Positions 1 to 9,678 of a stretch of 64,000 nt of DNA are shown here, piece after piece. The stretch's first letter is position 1, and each line of letters opens with the position of its first letter. The stretch lies in NCBI RefSeq assembly GCF_000760735.1, contig NZ_JMEX01000009.1, positions 143,732 through 207,731 of the forward strand, read 5' to 3'. The translations under genes and the position numbers were made by a program. Source of the stretch: Rhodococcoides fascians A44A (GTDB lineage Bacteria > Actinomycetota > Actinomycetes > Mycobacteriales > Mycobacteriaceae). Below the pieces are notes generated by a model that was not told the DNA's origin, did not search any database, and worked only from the letters and a program-made list of their open reading frames with translations.

Positions 1-1
1 G

Positions 2-385
2 GGCGCGAGGATCCTCGGCACCGCCGGGATGCTCATCGCGGCGTTGGGATTGCTTGTGCCAGCGGTGTGGGCAACCACTGCGGCGACCACGATCGGCGTC
101 AGCTTCGGCGCATTCGGTATCGGCGCGCTGTTCGTCGTCGCCTCGGCCACCGCGCTCGGGCAGATCGGCCCCGAGGAGGCCGGCATCGCATCCGGCCTGC
201 TGAGCACCTTCCACGAGTTCGGTGCATCCATCGGCGTGGCAACCGTCTCGAGCATCGCTGCACTCAGCCTCGTCGCGGGTGGCGGTGACACCGGGTTCCA
301 ACACGCGTTCCTCTTCGCCGCAGCCGCTGCTGCACTGGCCGCAGTGATCTCTGCCTTCGTAATCCCGGCGCGTCCCACCGCCTGA
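2..385 (+). CDS. MFS transporter, C-terminal part (5' truncated by window edge)
   Basis: An open frame runs in from the window start and ends at 385. The visible ~127 residues form about four hydrophobic helices. The stretch around GPEEAGIASGLLSTFHEFG, with small residues and a Gly/Ser-rich turn, is typical of the C-terminal half of 14-helix (DHA2, EmrB/QacA-type) drug exporters. The protein ends with a short polar tail after the last helix, so its 3' end looks intact. Substrate cannot be inferred. It lies tail to tail with the first recombinase module, with about 80 nt between their stop codons. Confidence 0.8.
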   Translation, partial: GARILGTAGMLIAALGLLVPAVWATTAATTIGVSFGAFGIGALFVVASATALGQIGPEEAGIASGLLSTFHEFGASIGVATVSSIAALSLVAGGGDTGFQHAFLFAAAAAALAAVISAFVIPARPTA

Positions 386-463
386 GCACTCGTAGCGGTG
401 TGGACCTGTTGTCCCGAAGAGCATCCGTTGGGTCCATGGGGCAACGTCCGACGATCTACGTCT

Positions 464-832
464 TCAGTCCGTGGTCCGGAGGTGGGTGACGTTCGAGAGC
501 TCCTCGACTCGGCGGAGAAGCGAACGGTTGTCGATCGACAATCGCTGGATGCTGGCAACTGCCAGCTCCAGGTCGGTGGTGAGGTCGCGGTTGCGCTGCC
601 GAATCTGGGTTACTTCGTCCGAGCACCGGTGTGGGGCGACATGGTCGGTCACAGGTGATGTCGAACGCTTGAGCCGATTGACCGTATGGGGATAGCGTCG
701 GCGAAATGTGGTGTTCGCCAACCCCATGTGTCGGGCGAGTGCGAGCACCGACGGTGTCCGGCCGGACGCATCCTGGAGGTGTTCGATCGCGGCGTCGATG
801 GCGATCGTGTCTTCGTCGCGCTTCTTTGTCAT
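464..832 (-). CDS. TnpC-like small protein of recombinase module 1 (DUF6262-like)
   Basis: A 122-residue basic protein. The N-terminal part (about residues 25-60) reads as a helix-turn-helix (SVLALARHMGLANTTFRRRYP), and the C-terminal half (about 75-115) is a leucine-rich probable coiled coil. Size, architecture and position as last gene after large recombinases match TnpC of Tn554-type elements, an accessory DNA-binding factor. The start codon overlaps the stop of the upstream recombinase by ATGA (829-832), so the two are translationally coupled. A diverged homologue sits at 15611-15988. Family name is from architecture and memory, not a search. Confidence 0.85.
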   Translation of the reverse strand: MTKKRDEDTIAIDAAIEHLQDASGRTPSVLALARHMGLANTTFRRRYPHTVNRLKRSTSPVTDHVAPHRCSDEVTQIRQRNRDLTTDLELAVASIQRLSIDNRSLLRRVEELSNVTHLRTTD

Positions 833-2964
833 CTCTTCCCCTTGTGGGTGCGATCGATATATGGGTCGGCGTGGCTGTAGCGGTCGAGGAAGTCGACCAG
901 GCGGCGCAGCCGCTCACGCAATCGGTGGTCCAGTAGCGGTGGCAGGTCGGCTCTGGTGGTCAATTCCTGCTCCAGGTGGTGGTGTTCGGTCCGCAGTGCA
1001 TCGAGGTTGGCTGTAGTGAGGGCAGTATTGCTGCATTCGAGCGGTTGGCAGTGACCGAGTTGTGGGAGCACGTTGCCGCCCTGGTCGGGCCGGGGTTGGC
1101 ACATCGCTTTGTCGGGGTCGAAGACACAGAGCGCAAATGTTCCGGGGTAGATCGCGGGATCGGATCGCTTCATCAGCCGCTTGATGCGGGTGCTGTCTGT
1201 GATGACGGTCCCGGAGAACGCGGCTGCGGCGGCGAACGTGTCCAGACGGTAGTGGGCTAGGTCGGCGGCTGGACCGGTGACGGGTGCATGGAGGTGATCG
1301 GTGGCGATGGCCATCAAGTCTTCGCCGCGAGCGAGAGCCTGTTCGGCTTCGACTTCGGCGCGGAACCCTGAGTCCGAGGTGCCTGCATAGCCTTCGAACA
1401 TTTGGATGCTCAGGTGACGGTAGGCGATGGCACCGGCGATCGACCCGCCCGGCCGACGGGCGATGAACCATGCCAGCGTCCTGCGAAATTGCCGTGTACT
1501 CAGAACCCACTGTTGGCCGTTGACCAACGGAATCGACTCTGTAAGAGCGTGTTCGGTGCAGTAAGAATTGATCCAGATCGCGAAGTCTTTCAGTTGTCCG
1601 GAGGTGGCTTTGGTGGTCAAGACCCCGACCGTGGCGTCGTTTCGGGGGCGGACCTTCTGCGAGCCGGGCGGGTGCGAGAACAGCAGAGCCCGGCCGTGCG
1701 GGTGCATCTTCTCGAGGACCGAGATCGCCCTGGCAGCGGGAGCCCCGACGGTCCACTCGGCGGTGACACCGTGAGGATCGGCTTCGCCTTTGAACGCCAC
1801 GCCGGTCAGCGTCCATCGGTAGGGGGTGCCGTCGGTATCGCGCGCGGTGCTCAGGCAACCGCGGCGTAGGTGTTTGATCTCGGCGTCCCGCATCCCGGAA
1901 AGAAACGCGATGACGATGTAGCAGGCGATGTGCAACATTCGCTGCAGATGCAGGTACGACTTTGTGGGATGCTGGCGCGCGATTCCGTCGATCCATGGGC
2001 GACCGTGGAGTCGCCCCTCGATGGCGATAGGCATCCAGGTGTAGTCGGTGACTCCGACTCGCGCAGCGCAGGCAAGGACTTTGCCGCGGATCGCAGGGTT
2101 GGTGTCGAGTCCGTTTCTCCCGGTGCCGATTTCGGCGGCGATCTGTTGCATGTTGGGGCGGCCTTGATAACCGGGGAGCGGGTCGTTTTCGGCCTTGTGT
2201 CGTGAGAGATAGTGTTCGAGCGCTTCGGCGGCACCGCTGTTACGCCCGTACCGTCCGTTGGTGCGCCGTGAACGGTAATCATCTCGATGCGCAGCGGCGG
2301 CAAGGATGTCGCCGGAGAAGTCGTCGACGAAACGGATCGCCCAGGTGATCAGCGGGCCGAGAACGAGTTCGGGGATGCGGCCGGTCGCGTTCTCGGTGGT
2401 ACCGGGTTTATGCATGGTCCAGCCGTCGATGCGGCGTGCGTCGAAGGACAAGGTGTCGGTGAGGCAAGTGCGGTACCGCCAGAGCATGCACACCGCCCGT
2501 CTGGAGTTCTCGCGCGATCCGAATCCGACGGACAGAGTCATCAAATGGCGGTGGTAGTCGAGGACGTCGGCCGCGGTCAACGAACCTAACGTCGGAACGG
2601 ACGGTCGACCGGACTCCGGTGCGCGATCTGTGAGCCAGTGCAAGAACTTGCGCACTTCGACAAATGTGCTGCCGATCCCGACGACGGATTGACGCCGCTC
2701 GCCTGCAGGTAGTGGACCGGAGAGCATCGCCAGGCACAGCTCCTTGGCCGGCAATCGATAGGGGGCGGCGAGGGTGTCGAAGTTGACGACCACTGATCGA
2801 ACATGTGCTTGTGTCACTGCAGCTTCCAGCCGCCAGGCATCGTCGCGGAATTGTGAGGTATCGGTCAGTGAGTAGCCAGGGCGAAGCCATAAACCGGTCA
2901 GGACGTAGCGGCCGTCGATCGATGGGCCAAGTTCGAGGTCGGTGCGAGTAGACGGGGTGTTCAT
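829..2964 (-). CDS. Large tyrosine-recombinase-type protein (TnpB-like), module 1
   Basis: A 711-residue protein. The start is taken as the ATG at 2964, which overlaps the upstream stop by ATGA; an upstream in-frame codon at 3003 would only give a larger overlap. Recombinase-like boxes are visible: an Arg box in LSGMRDAEIKHLRRGC, then RQFRRTLAWFIARRPGG and a His...Tyr box in YRHLSIQMFEGYAG. The C-terminus is charged, with scattered Cys (CVFDPDKAMC, CQPLEC) that may bind zinc. It is probably one of three cooperating integrases of a Tn554-like element. The ortholog in module 2 (15985-18066) shares the Arg and RQFRRTLAW boxes. Confidence 0.88.
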   Translation of the reverse strand: MNTPSTRTDLELGPSIDGRYVLTGLWLRPGYSLTDTSQFRDDAWRLEAAVTQAHVRSVVVNFDTLAAPYRLPAKELCLAMLSGPLPAGERRQSVVGIGSTFVEVRKFLHWLTDRAPESGRPSVPTLGSLTAADVLDYHRHLMTLSVGFGSRENSRRAVCMLWRYRTCLTDTLSFDARRIDGWTMHKPGTTENATGRIPELVLGPLITWAIRFVDDFSGDILAAAAHRDDYRSRRTNGRYGRNSGAAEALEHYLSRHKAENDPLPGYQGRPNMQQIAAEIGTGRNGLDTNPAIRGKVLACAARVGVTDYTWMPIAIEGRLHGRPWIDGIARQHPTKSYLHLQRMLHIACYIVIAFLSGMRDAEIKHLRRGCLSTARDTDGTPYRWTLTGVAFKGEADPHGVTAEWTVGAPAARAISVLEKMHPHGRALLFSHPPGSQKVRPRNDATVGVLTTKATSGQLKDFAIWINSYCTEHALTESIPLVNGQQWVLSTRQFRRTLAWFIARRPGGSIAGAIAYRHLSIQMFEGYAGTSDSGFRAEVEAEQALARGEDLMAIATDHLHAPVTGPAADLAHYRLDTFAAAAAFSGTVITDSTRIKRLMKRSDPAIYPGTFALCVFDPDKAMCQPRPDQGGNVLPQLGHCQPLECSNTALTTANLDALRTEHHHLEQELTTRADLPPLLDHRLRERLRRLVDFLDRYSHADPYIDRTHKGKR

Positions 2965-4769
2965 GGATGCTCCCAAGGATCTTCGGCAAGTTCGAGGAGA
3001 CACTCAGGTGCCTCGGCGGCTGCTGTGGCGATCTGCGTAGCAGTGAATTTGGGGTAGATGTCGTGGTGGATCGCGGTCCAAGTCGGTCCGTAGCGCGTCC
3101 ACCAGGTGGGTTCGTCGAGCTCGGTGCGTCGCCTGGCTATGGTCGCGGTCAAGGTGGTGATGGCCGGTAGATGAGCGGTGGTGACGACGCAGTTGCCGCA
3201 GTGGAAGCAGTCCAGGAATGACACTCGTCGACAGGCACGGCCGGTAACAGGGTGAGCGGAGGAGTCGGCGCATGCTGTCCAGGCACCCTCCTCGCCTGCA
3301 GCCGGTTCATCGACGTCGGTGCCGGCGCGCACCTCGAGTTCTGTGACGCCGTGTTCGGCCAAGACGTGGGAATGTGCGGAGAGGGCCGCTGCTTCCGCAT
3401 CACGGAGGGCCTCGGACATCGTCTCTCTCGCCCACTCCTTCGCGGTGGGATCGCCGCGAAGGTAGTGACTGAACAGCACTTCGACGCTGTTCGAGCGGGC
3501 AGCCGAGGGCAGATGTCCACCGACCGAGCGAGTGCGACGGACCTCGACACTGGTGCGTACTCGACGCATATCCAGCCCCAGTGGTGTGGTGTGTCCGAAG
3601 GCGTCGGCGTCCGTGTGTAGTCCTTGGAGCCTGCTCCACTTCGACAAATCGGCGCGGCCGGTAAGGGTTTGAGCGAACGGGTTGTGGTGTTCGGCGACGG
3701 TTCCGCGATCGTGGTTGGTGTTTCGCCATGATGACCAGAGTGCGGTCGGATCGCTGAGTGCCCGCCCACGCTCCATGAGGCGGTGCAGCAGCAGGTACAG
3801 CCCGCCGGGCGTGTGCAGTTCTCGGTGCGGGGGTCCGATTTCCCAGGTCACGGTGTCGTGCCATCGGTTCGGTCCGTTGCGGCGTTTACTCAACTGGACC
3901 TCGATGGCTCGGTCTCCGACGATCCGGTGCTCGGCGGGCAGTTCTTTGAGGGCTTCGACGTTGCGGCCGGTGACTGCAACGAACAGGGTCAGCAGTGGCG
4001 CCAGGTCGGCACGCGTGACGAACAGTTGACCCGCCCAGGCTGTGCGTTGATGACGGTGGCGGACGATCGGTCCGCCGGGCACCGGGACGACTCCGGTAGC
4101 TGCCATGTCCCAAATCAATTGCTCGGCTTGGGTTGTCGGTTTGACGTCCATCCCGTCTATAGCCTCGAGGTGCTCGTTTCCTGCTGTTGTGCGCGCGCGA
4201 ATGGCCCCCACGTCGGTGCGGGCGGCATCGACTAGACGCGTGAATTCGCCGTCGGAGTACCCGGTCAGAGAAACGAGGGTGCCTTTGCCTGATGGGGTGC
4301 TGATGTGGTCGAGGACCTCGATATCGAGATGGCTCGCTAGGGGAGGAAGCCGAAGAAGCAGGCGGAGTTCGCTGAGCTCGCCTGTGCGGGTGGCGACGGT
4401 TCGCGGTGTGTCGATCCTGTTGAGGAACATCTCGACGTGGGTCACGGTCAGGTCAGCCGGTGAGGCGGGGCTGTTGTCGAGGCTCTCGAGAAAGCGCAGT
4501 AGCCGTGCGACGAACGAGAACACGGTAGTAGCCGAACTGTGGGTCCGTCTGTCACCGGCGGGACCTATGCGTAATGCCAAGGCTTCTGCCACCGGAGCAT
4601 GCCAGTTCGGCATGGCCAGGACCTCGACGTCGAAGGTGCCGGTGCGTCCGTCGTCGCCGTGGAAGTCGACGACCAGAGACGGTACCGAGGATGGTCCTGA
4701 TGGCGGGCGATAGATTCCGGGCGTAGGGAGCGGGGCATGTGTCCCGGGGTGAGTTCGCGATTCGGTCAC
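2961..4769 (-). CDS. Middle recombinase-type protein, module 1
   Basis: A 602-residue protein. The GTG at 4769 is chosen because it overlaps the upstream stop as GTGA. Core motifs are TGRNVEALKELPAEHR (Arg box), RRVRTSVEVRRTRSVGGH and a possible nucleophile Tyr in SHYLRGD. A C-terminal Cys cluster (CRRVSFLDCFHCGNC) looks zinc-binding. It belongs to the integrase-like proteins encoded in trio with TnpA and TnpB homologues in actinobacterial Tn554-like elements. The catalytic set is less canonical than in the first gene, so it may have a structural or targeting role. Homologue in module 2: 18063-20030. Confidence 0.85.
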   Translation of the reverse strand: MTESRTHPGTHAPLPTPGIYRPPSGPSSVPSLVVDFHGDDGRTGTFDVEVLAMPNWHAPVAEALALRIGPAGDRRTHSSATTVFSFVARLLRFLESLDNSPASPADLTVTHVEMFLNRIDTPRTVATRTGELSELRLLLRLPPLASHLDIEVLDHISTPSGKGTLVSLTGYSDGEFTRLVDAARTDVGAIRARTTAGNEHLEAIDGMDVKPTTQAEQLIWDMAATGVVPVPGGPIVRHRHQRTAWAGQLFVTRADLAPLLTLFVAVTGRNVEALKELPAEHRIVGDRAIEVQLSKRRNGPNRWHDTVTWEIGPPHRELHTPGGLYLLLHRLMERGRALSDPTALWSSWRNTNHDRGTVAEHHNPFAQTLTGRADLSKWSRLQGLHTDADAFGHTTPLGLDMRRVRTSVEVRRTRSVGGHLPSAARSNSVEVLFSHYLRGDPTAKEWARETMSEALRDAEAAALSAHSHVLAEHGVTELEVRAGTDVDEPAAGEEGAWTACADSSAHPVTGRACRRVSFLDCFHCGNCVVTTAHLPAITTLTATIARRRTELDEPTWWTRYGPTWTAIHHDIYPKFTATQIATAAAEAPECLLELAEDPWEHP

Positions 4770-6286
4770 AGCACAACACCGGCCGCCGGGAGAGTCGCTG
4801 CGTCGCCGGCACTGGCCGGATCCGGTGTGGGGATTTCCCAATCATCCGGCACAAGCGCCATTCTCGTCTCCATCTCGAGTTCGGCGAGCGCGTGGAGATA
4901 GATCTGTGTGGTCACCACGGATCGATGTCCGAGTCGGCGGCGTACCCAGTCCAGCGGGTCACCGAAGATGCGGGTGTAGTGCCCGCGCTGGTCCGGGTTC
5001 AGCTCGCCAAGGGCAGCGATGTGACCGCGTTGGAGCTGTTCGAGGGTGATGACGGCAAACGTGTGCCGGAGCATGTGAGCATGCGCCGACAGCGGCACAC
5101 CGGCTCGCTGGCAGCGGGTGTTGGCCTCGGCGAACATCTTCTTCCACGCAGCCACTGACAGCGGCATGCCGTGCTCGCCGAGCCAGAACGCGGCGGGTTC
5201 GAGACCGCCGGGGCGCGCAATCAGCAACTGCTGGCGCTCCGCCCAATTCAGCTCCGAGACTTTCACGGTCCGCTTCAGCGCGGCACCGGTGACGTGCGTG
5301 GCGATCGCGTGTTCCGGATCTTCCACCACCAGAGGGTGCCGCATGCGCTCGTACCGTTGTTTCTCTCGGGCTGCAGCGATGACGTCGGCTCGGTCGAAGG
5401 CACTGTAAGTAGCCAGATCACGAACGAGGGAAGCCGGAACGTAGACCCACCGTGCGGAGCGGCCTTTCGCGATTGACCCGGGAAGCCAAAACCGCTGATA
5501 ACCACTGCGATTGGTATCGATGTGTGGAAGCTCCAGCACGGTGAGTGCAGATTGTTCCGAGATCCGAAGGCCCGTTCGGACCATCACGTCGCAATAGGTA
5601 GCGTTACGCCCCGACCACCGGCCACGGAAACCTTCTCGCGGCATCCCGGCGGCGTCGAACCCGCGGACACCGACCTCGCGCCACCTGCGATAGTCGGCAA
5701 GGGGAAGCCACTGGATGCGGTCCCGGCCGCCGTCGTGACTGTAGGTGGCAGGGCGCAGCTCGTCGGATCGCCGCGAGACCGCATACCCGGTATGTGCAGG
5801 GGCAGGCCGTCGCCAGGTCTGTGGGATCGGATTGACTCGCACGTGTCCGGCGGTGTGAGCCCACCGGTAGAACCTGTTTACCGCCGCCACTTCACGGTTC
5901 CACGTGTTGCCGGACACGCGCGGGCCATCGGGATCATGTCGTCGCCAATGCAGATACGAAAGGTGGTCACTGTCTTCGATGTCACGCCAATGACGTTCGC
6001 GGTCAACATGGTTGACGAAAGTCAGGAAGCTCGCGAGGTCGCGGGCGTATCCGATCTGTGTCATCCTGGCCATGGTGGCCATCGCAGTGGTGCGGAAGAA
6101 ATCGTTCAGATCGGTGTCGTAGTCGAAGGCGGGCGAGAGCAAGAACGGAGTCCCTGGAGTCTGACGAGTCTCTTTGAGCCAGTCGGTCCAGTCATCTGTG
6201 TAGGTGACGCCGTCTGCGGTAGGTGAAGATCGGGACTTGGAAAGTTCTGCGGCAGTGGTACGAACATGCCATCGGCTGCTTGTCAT
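4766..6286 (-). CDS. Tyrosine recombinase/integrase (TnpA-like), module 1
   Basis: A 506-residue phage-integrase-family recombinase and first gene of the module. An N-terminal SAM-like core-binding domain (about residues 60-170) precedes the catalytic domain. Catalytic boxes are complete: Arg in MVRTGLRISEQ (about 240), HMLRHTFA (about 405), LGHRSVVTTQIYLHA with the nucleophilic Tyr (about 455-465). The enzyme is expected to cut and rejoin DNA to move the element. Its 3' end overlaps the next gene by GTGA (4766-4769). Homologue in module 2: 19975-21456, clearly related but far from identical. Confidence 0.92.
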   Translation of the reverse strand: MTSSRWHVRTTAAELSKSRSSPTADGVTYTDDWTDWLKETRQTPGTPFLLSPAFDYDTDLNDFFRTTAMATMARMTQIGYARDLASFLTFVNHVDRERHWRDIEDSDHLSYLHWRRHDPDGPRVSGNTWNREVAAVNRFYRWAHTAGHVRVNPIPQTWRRPAPAHTGYAVSRRSDELRPATYSHDGGRDRIQWLPLADYRRWREVGVRGFDAAGMPREGFRGRWSGRNATYCDVMVRTGLRISEQSALTVLELPHIDTNRSGYQRFWLPGSIAKGRSARWVYVPASLVRDLATYSAFDRADVIAAAREKQRYERMRHPLVVEDPEHAIATHVTGAALKRTVKVSELNWAERQQLLIARPGGLEPAAFWLGEHGMPLSVAAWKKMFAEANTRCQRAGVPLSAHAHMLRHTFAVITLEQLQRGHIAALGELNPDQRGHYTRIFGDPLDWVRRRLGHRSVVTTQIYLHALAELEMETRMALVPDDWEIPTPDPASAGDAATLPAAGVVL

Positions 6287-6360
6287 CGCCGCTCATGATC
6301 CGGTCAGTGACCGAGTATGCACAAGATTTGCTGCCTAAGTTTCAAAATTCCGATCGGGAA

Positions 6361-6444
6361 CGGCAAGGGGTACCTTCAGCTCTTATGACGGTCGTTCATC
6401 TTGTGTCTATTGTCCAAGGTTGATTTAGAGGCTGCCTGCGATCA
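6361..6444. repeat. Diverged ~84-nt direct repeat, copy A
   Basis: This stretch aligns to 10780-10861 at roughly 70% identity over 84 columns with two single-base gaps, counted by eye. The best-matching parts are GTCGTTCA and GCTGCCTGCGATCA. Both copies end in a frame encoding VDLEA-x-CDQ. Copy A runs into the gene at 6401 and copy B soon meets a stop. It may be the 5' end of a duplicated gene or a junction left by element insertion. Confidence 0.5.
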
Positions 6445-7165
6445 ACGACTCCGGCGGTTGTGTGCGGACTCGATCGCCTGCCCGGGAGAAGCGTGCCGCC
6501 GGCTGGAAGATGCGCCCCTGCTCGGGGAGGTCGAAGCGAACGAGGTCAAGTGTAAATTCGAGACGGTGAATGTCCCGACGTGGCAACAACTCACAGCGCG
6601 CAATGCCGCGGCGACCGACCTCAACATGTCAGGCTCGCTGCACGTTGTCGGTGTGACCGACACAGGCTTCGTCGACGACCGTTTCGAGTTCCGCTACGGC
6701 CGGGGTGACCGCTGGTGGGTCGAACGCAATGGCGAGATCGTCTACTCATCGTCGAGCTCCACTGATACGGTCCCCGTCGCCCGCATCGATGGACAGATGG
6801 TCCACCAACGCACCACCAGCCTGATCCGCCTCGGCGCACTGTTCACCCCGCGAGATCTCTTCGGCCCGCGTTCACTCCTGACTCGGCGCACACCACCTCA
6901 GCACGTCACCCAGGGCCCGACGGCGATCGACCACGCTGACCGTCCGGCATGGTCGACCGAGCTGACATCGCCCACTGGACTCACCACGACAATCGTCATC
7001 GACGATGGAACCGGCCTCATCGCGAGCCTAAGCAGCCGCGATCACAGCAAGGCGCTCCACCTCGAGAAACTGACCGAACACGCTGAACTGCCCGACGATC
7101 GATTCGCGTGGGACGGTGACACCATCGAATCGAATGATCTGAGGAGCTTCCGGCTGTCCTGGTAG
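6401..7165 (+). CDS. Hypothetical protein, possible LolA/RseB-like fold
   Basis: Up to 254 residues. The start is uncertain: TTG at 6401 or 6410, or a downstream codon. No signal peptide or membrane helix is seen. The C-terminal half has a pattern I associate with an actinobacterial family of cytoplasmic beta-rich proteins: RPAWSTELTSP, then DDGTGLIASLSS, ending LPDDRFAWDGD. That family may share the LolA/RseB fold, but no ligand or role is known to me. The 5' end lies in a repeat also found near 10.8 kb. It stands alone, beside the promoter side of recombinase module 1. Confidence 0.6.
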   Translation: MCLLSKVDLEAACDQRLRRLCADSIACPGEACRRLEDAPLLGEVEANEVKCKFETVNVPTWQQLTARNAAATDLNMSGSLHVVGVTDTGFVDDRFEFRYGRGDRWWVERNGEIVYSSSSSTDTVPVARIDGQMVHQRTTSLIRLGALFTPRDLFGPRSLLTRRTPPQHVTQGPTAIDHADRPAWSTELTSPTGLTTTIVIDDGTGLIASLSSRDHSKALHLEKLTEHAELPDDRFAWDGDTIESNDLRSFRLSW

Positions 7166-7305
7166 CTCACTGCCGAGTGACCCTGGCTGGTACGTGGTAT
7201 CCGATCTGCATGCAGACGTGCGCGTATTCCTGCATGCACGGGTCGACGTGCGGATGTGGTCGATCCGTGCGCAGATCAGTTCTGGGGCGGGCAGCATGGA
7301 CGACC

Positions 7306-7857
7306 ATGGGCGATGTCATCGAGTTTGTGCCGCGGTTCTCACTGACTGATCGGCAGCGGAAGTTGTTACGGATCCACGCGTGGGTGTGCGCCGACATGGC
7401 GTACGACGACGTCGAGGAGCGCGGTGATGATCCGGTCGACACGGTGCGGTGGTGGTATTTGTTGAACCGACTTCCCGAATGCACATTCGCCGAGTCCGCT
7501 CTGTGGCGACGTCAGATGGCCCGATCTTTCGACGACTTGGCTCAGGACCTCGACGCCGGTCGGCTACCCCGGCCTCACACGATCGCCGAACAGCTCGCGC
7601 TCATGATCGTCATCGCCCAAGCCGCCGCAGCGCTGGCCGATGAGGTGTACGGCGACGATGTTGCCGTACTGGCGTCCCATCCGCGGGACGTCGACTGGGA
7701 CGCCGTCACAGACGTTCTGATGGGCGACCGCGATGTCGAGGTGTTCTATCACCCGGCGACAGCGGCACACGGTCTACGTGTCTTTCCATGCGATACGTGG
7801 TTCACGGCCATGGACGGACACGAGCCACGTGACCCTCGGCGGGGATTTCGACGGTAG
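7306..7857 (+). CDS. Hypothetical protein
   Basis: 183 residues from the ATG at 7306 (MGDVIEFVPRFSLTDRQ). The in-frame upstream codons back to 7177 encode a Cys- and Arg-rich stretch that looks non-coding, so the shorter start is preferred. Acidic and mostly helical, with an Ala-rich helix near IAEQLALMIVIAQAAAALADEVY. No signal peptide or recognised domain. It lies in a run of unconnected small genes between module 1 and the two-component system. Confidence 0.6.
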   Translation: MGDVIEFVPRFSLTDRQRKLLRIHAWVCADMAYDDVEERGDDPVDTVRWWYLLNRLPECTFAESALWRRQMARSFDDLAQDLDAGRLPRPHTIAEQLALMIVIAQAAAALADEVYGDDVAVLASHPRDVDWDAVTDVLMGDRDVEVFYHPATAAHGLRVFPCDTWFTAMDGHEPRDPRRGFRR

Positions 7858-7972
7858 AAGCCTCGGGTCATCGCGAACACAACGCGACCAGCAACTTGCC
7901 ATTGTTCGGCAGGTCTTTGATGCTTGATGGTGTTGTGCACTATGGCTTTCCGTGTTCGGGTACGGTGCGATT

Positions 7973-8212
7973 ATGGCTACGAACATGCTTATCGACCCGG
8001 CTCGTGTCGTCACCGCCCGAGGCCGTCACCTCGGGAATTATCGCTTCGGGCTCGTCCGCTACGAGCCTGAGAAGTGGGGGCGGATCATCACAGCCCCAGA
8101 TGAGGGTCAGACGATTCTCGTTGCACCGGTCGACGGCTCGGACGCGTTCGATCTATCGGTGATCCGCGACGCTGAGTTCGACGTTCTTCCGGTTACCTCG
8201 GATGGTGTCTGA
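7973..8212 (+). CDS. Small hypothetical protein
   Basis: 79 residues from the ATG at 7973. A TACGGT box lies exactly 6 nt before the start codon, the typical arrangement of a leaderless actinobacterial transcript, and this decides the start against the earlier in-frame codon at 7952. The composition (RIITAPDEGQTILVAPVDGSDAFDLSV) suggests a small beta-barrel-like protein. No family recognised. Confidence 0.6.
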   Translation: MATNMLIDPARVVTARGRHLGNYRFGLVRYEPEKWGRIITAPDEGQTILVAPVDGSDAFDLSVIRDAEFDVLPVTSDGV

Positions 8213-8289
8213 GCCGCCCAGGGGGAGAAGCAGAGGGCTGACACCGTCGAGTGTGCTTCCGCGGCTGGGGGTGTGAGCCTTTGCTCGTG

Positions 8290-9129
8290 TCATCCGAGGC
8301 GACGGGACGGGCGGGGCACTTTCTCGGGTTCGTTGTTGTCGACGACGTTCCAGTAGCGGCCGTTGGCGTCCATTACCGAGTACCAGATGCTAACGAATGC
8401 GGGAGCCGGGTTCTGCTCGGCGGGATCGTCTGATTCCCACCGGATATTGAACGTTTCACCCGCCTCGAGCACGGCCTGCCTCCGCCAACCACCCGATCTG
8501 ATCGGTGTGTCCTCCGACAGGGCTGTCTCTGCGAACGCCCGCATATTCACCGCGTCAGCGTCGTCTTCGACCTGGGCGCGGAAGCCGTGAATTTCGATCT
8601 CGTACAGCGGGTCCTTGCTGCGATTGGTGAATTCTGTGCGCCACTGTTGCTTTCGGTTCGCGTCGAGGCCGTCGGGCCACGGGAGCATGTGCAGTAGTCG
8701 GACCTGGTTCGCCTGGTCCTCCAGGTCCGAATGCCGCGTCGATTGGTACGACCGGAGGGCGAGTACGACGCCTGCGGCGGTGAACAGAGCACCACCTGCC
8801 GAGACCCATGCCGGCAGCGAGCCCAGATCCACGTTGGTGTGGGTACTCGTCAGAGCAAGGACGGCGACCAGGCCGAGCGCTACGGCCATGGACCACGCCC
8901 AGTCTCTTTTGCGTGGACGGGCACGCCAGAAATCGCTGATGGGGCACCCGATCGCGGCACAGCCCAATACAAGGCCTATGAGAGCTGTGGCTACCCAGAA
9001 CTCCTGGAAGACCCGATCTACGGTCCACCCCGTCCGGTGGAGGGAAAAGGTGCCGAAAATGACGGCGAGTGCACCGCACACCAGGCCTGCGATGCGGCTC
9101 CAGGGGCGATCTCCACGCATTGCTTTCAC
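8290..9129 (-). CDS. Hypothetical membrane protein with C-terminal beta domain
   Basis: 279 residues. Start GTG at 9129, supported by a TAGGGT box (complement of 9136-9141) exactly 6 nt upstream, suggesting leaderless translation. Four hydrophobic helices are visible (about residues 12-30, 42-60, 75-95, 105-125). They are followed by a short charged linker and a soluble C-terminal domain of about 130 residues rich in beta-type sequence (WRTEFTNRSKDPLYEIEIHG, GETFNIRWES). The layout recalls small phage- or plasmid-associated membrane proteins with an immunoglobulin-like tail. No function assigned. Confidence 0.7.
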   Translation of the reverse strand: MKAMRGDRPWSRIAGLVCGALAVIFGTFSLHRTGWTVDRVFQEFWVATALIGLVLGCAAIGCPISDFWRARPRKRDWAWSMAVALGLVAVLALTSTHTNVDLGSLPAWVSAGGALFTAAGVVLALRSYQSTRHSDLEDQANQVRLLHMLPWPDGLDANRKQQWRTEFTNRSKDPLYEIEIHGFRAQVEDDADAVNMRAFAETALSEDTPIRSGGWRRQAVLEAGETFNIRWESDDPAEQNPAPAFVSIWYSVMDANGRYWNVVDNNEPEKVPRPSRRLG

Positions 9130-9678
9130 CCAATCACCCTAAGGAGGTGAGCCCACCTGTGCCGCCTGCAGGCACCCTCGCGCCTGGCCGGGTTGGTGTG
9201 CAGTGCAACCATCGACTGCGAACTTCCGAACTGACCACGAACAGGCAGACTGGCGCAGCAGGGGCAAGGCCGCACAACGACCCCAGCCGCCCTGGAAGCT
9301 AGGCCGTAAGCACCGTGGCACTCGCGCACCAGACAGCTACACAGCACCCCTAGAGCCCGCCCCAGCACGATCGGCAGCCTGGCCGGGCCTTGCCCAACGG
9401 ACGGTTCAACGCGCGTTCTCTGCGATCGACACCTGCTCGTCGTAGAGCACCGCGTCGAAGTGCACGAAGTTGCACCGCCTCGAATACGCCGGCTTCGTCA
9501 TCGCCACCAATGCCAACAACGTGAGGGTGGATTCGTAGAGTGCGAACCATTCGTTCTCTGACCGTTTGCAAATGCGGGGTTCATCGCCGTGTGCGAGGTG
9601 ATTGCGGGCGTCGACGAGGTCTCCTTCCCTTACCGCCCTCGGGCAGTTGGCCGCAGAGCCGATTTTGGGCCTCAGGCA
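9130..9678. other. 549-nt stretch without a convincing gene
   Basis: It holds the promoter side of the minus-strand membrane protein gene and the 3' side of the gene ending at 9679. Short open frames on both strands (longest about 80 codons) lack a ribosome site, a -10 box or sensible composition. No strong hairpin or repeat found. Confidence 0.5.

Noticed and set aside
914..1996. 360-codon minus-strand frame
   Set aside because: Shadow of the TnpB-like gene; Arg-rich, no motif, no start signal.
9203..9445. 80-codon frame as a gene
   Set aside because: No ribosome site or TANNNT box, composition not gene-like, overlaps no operon.
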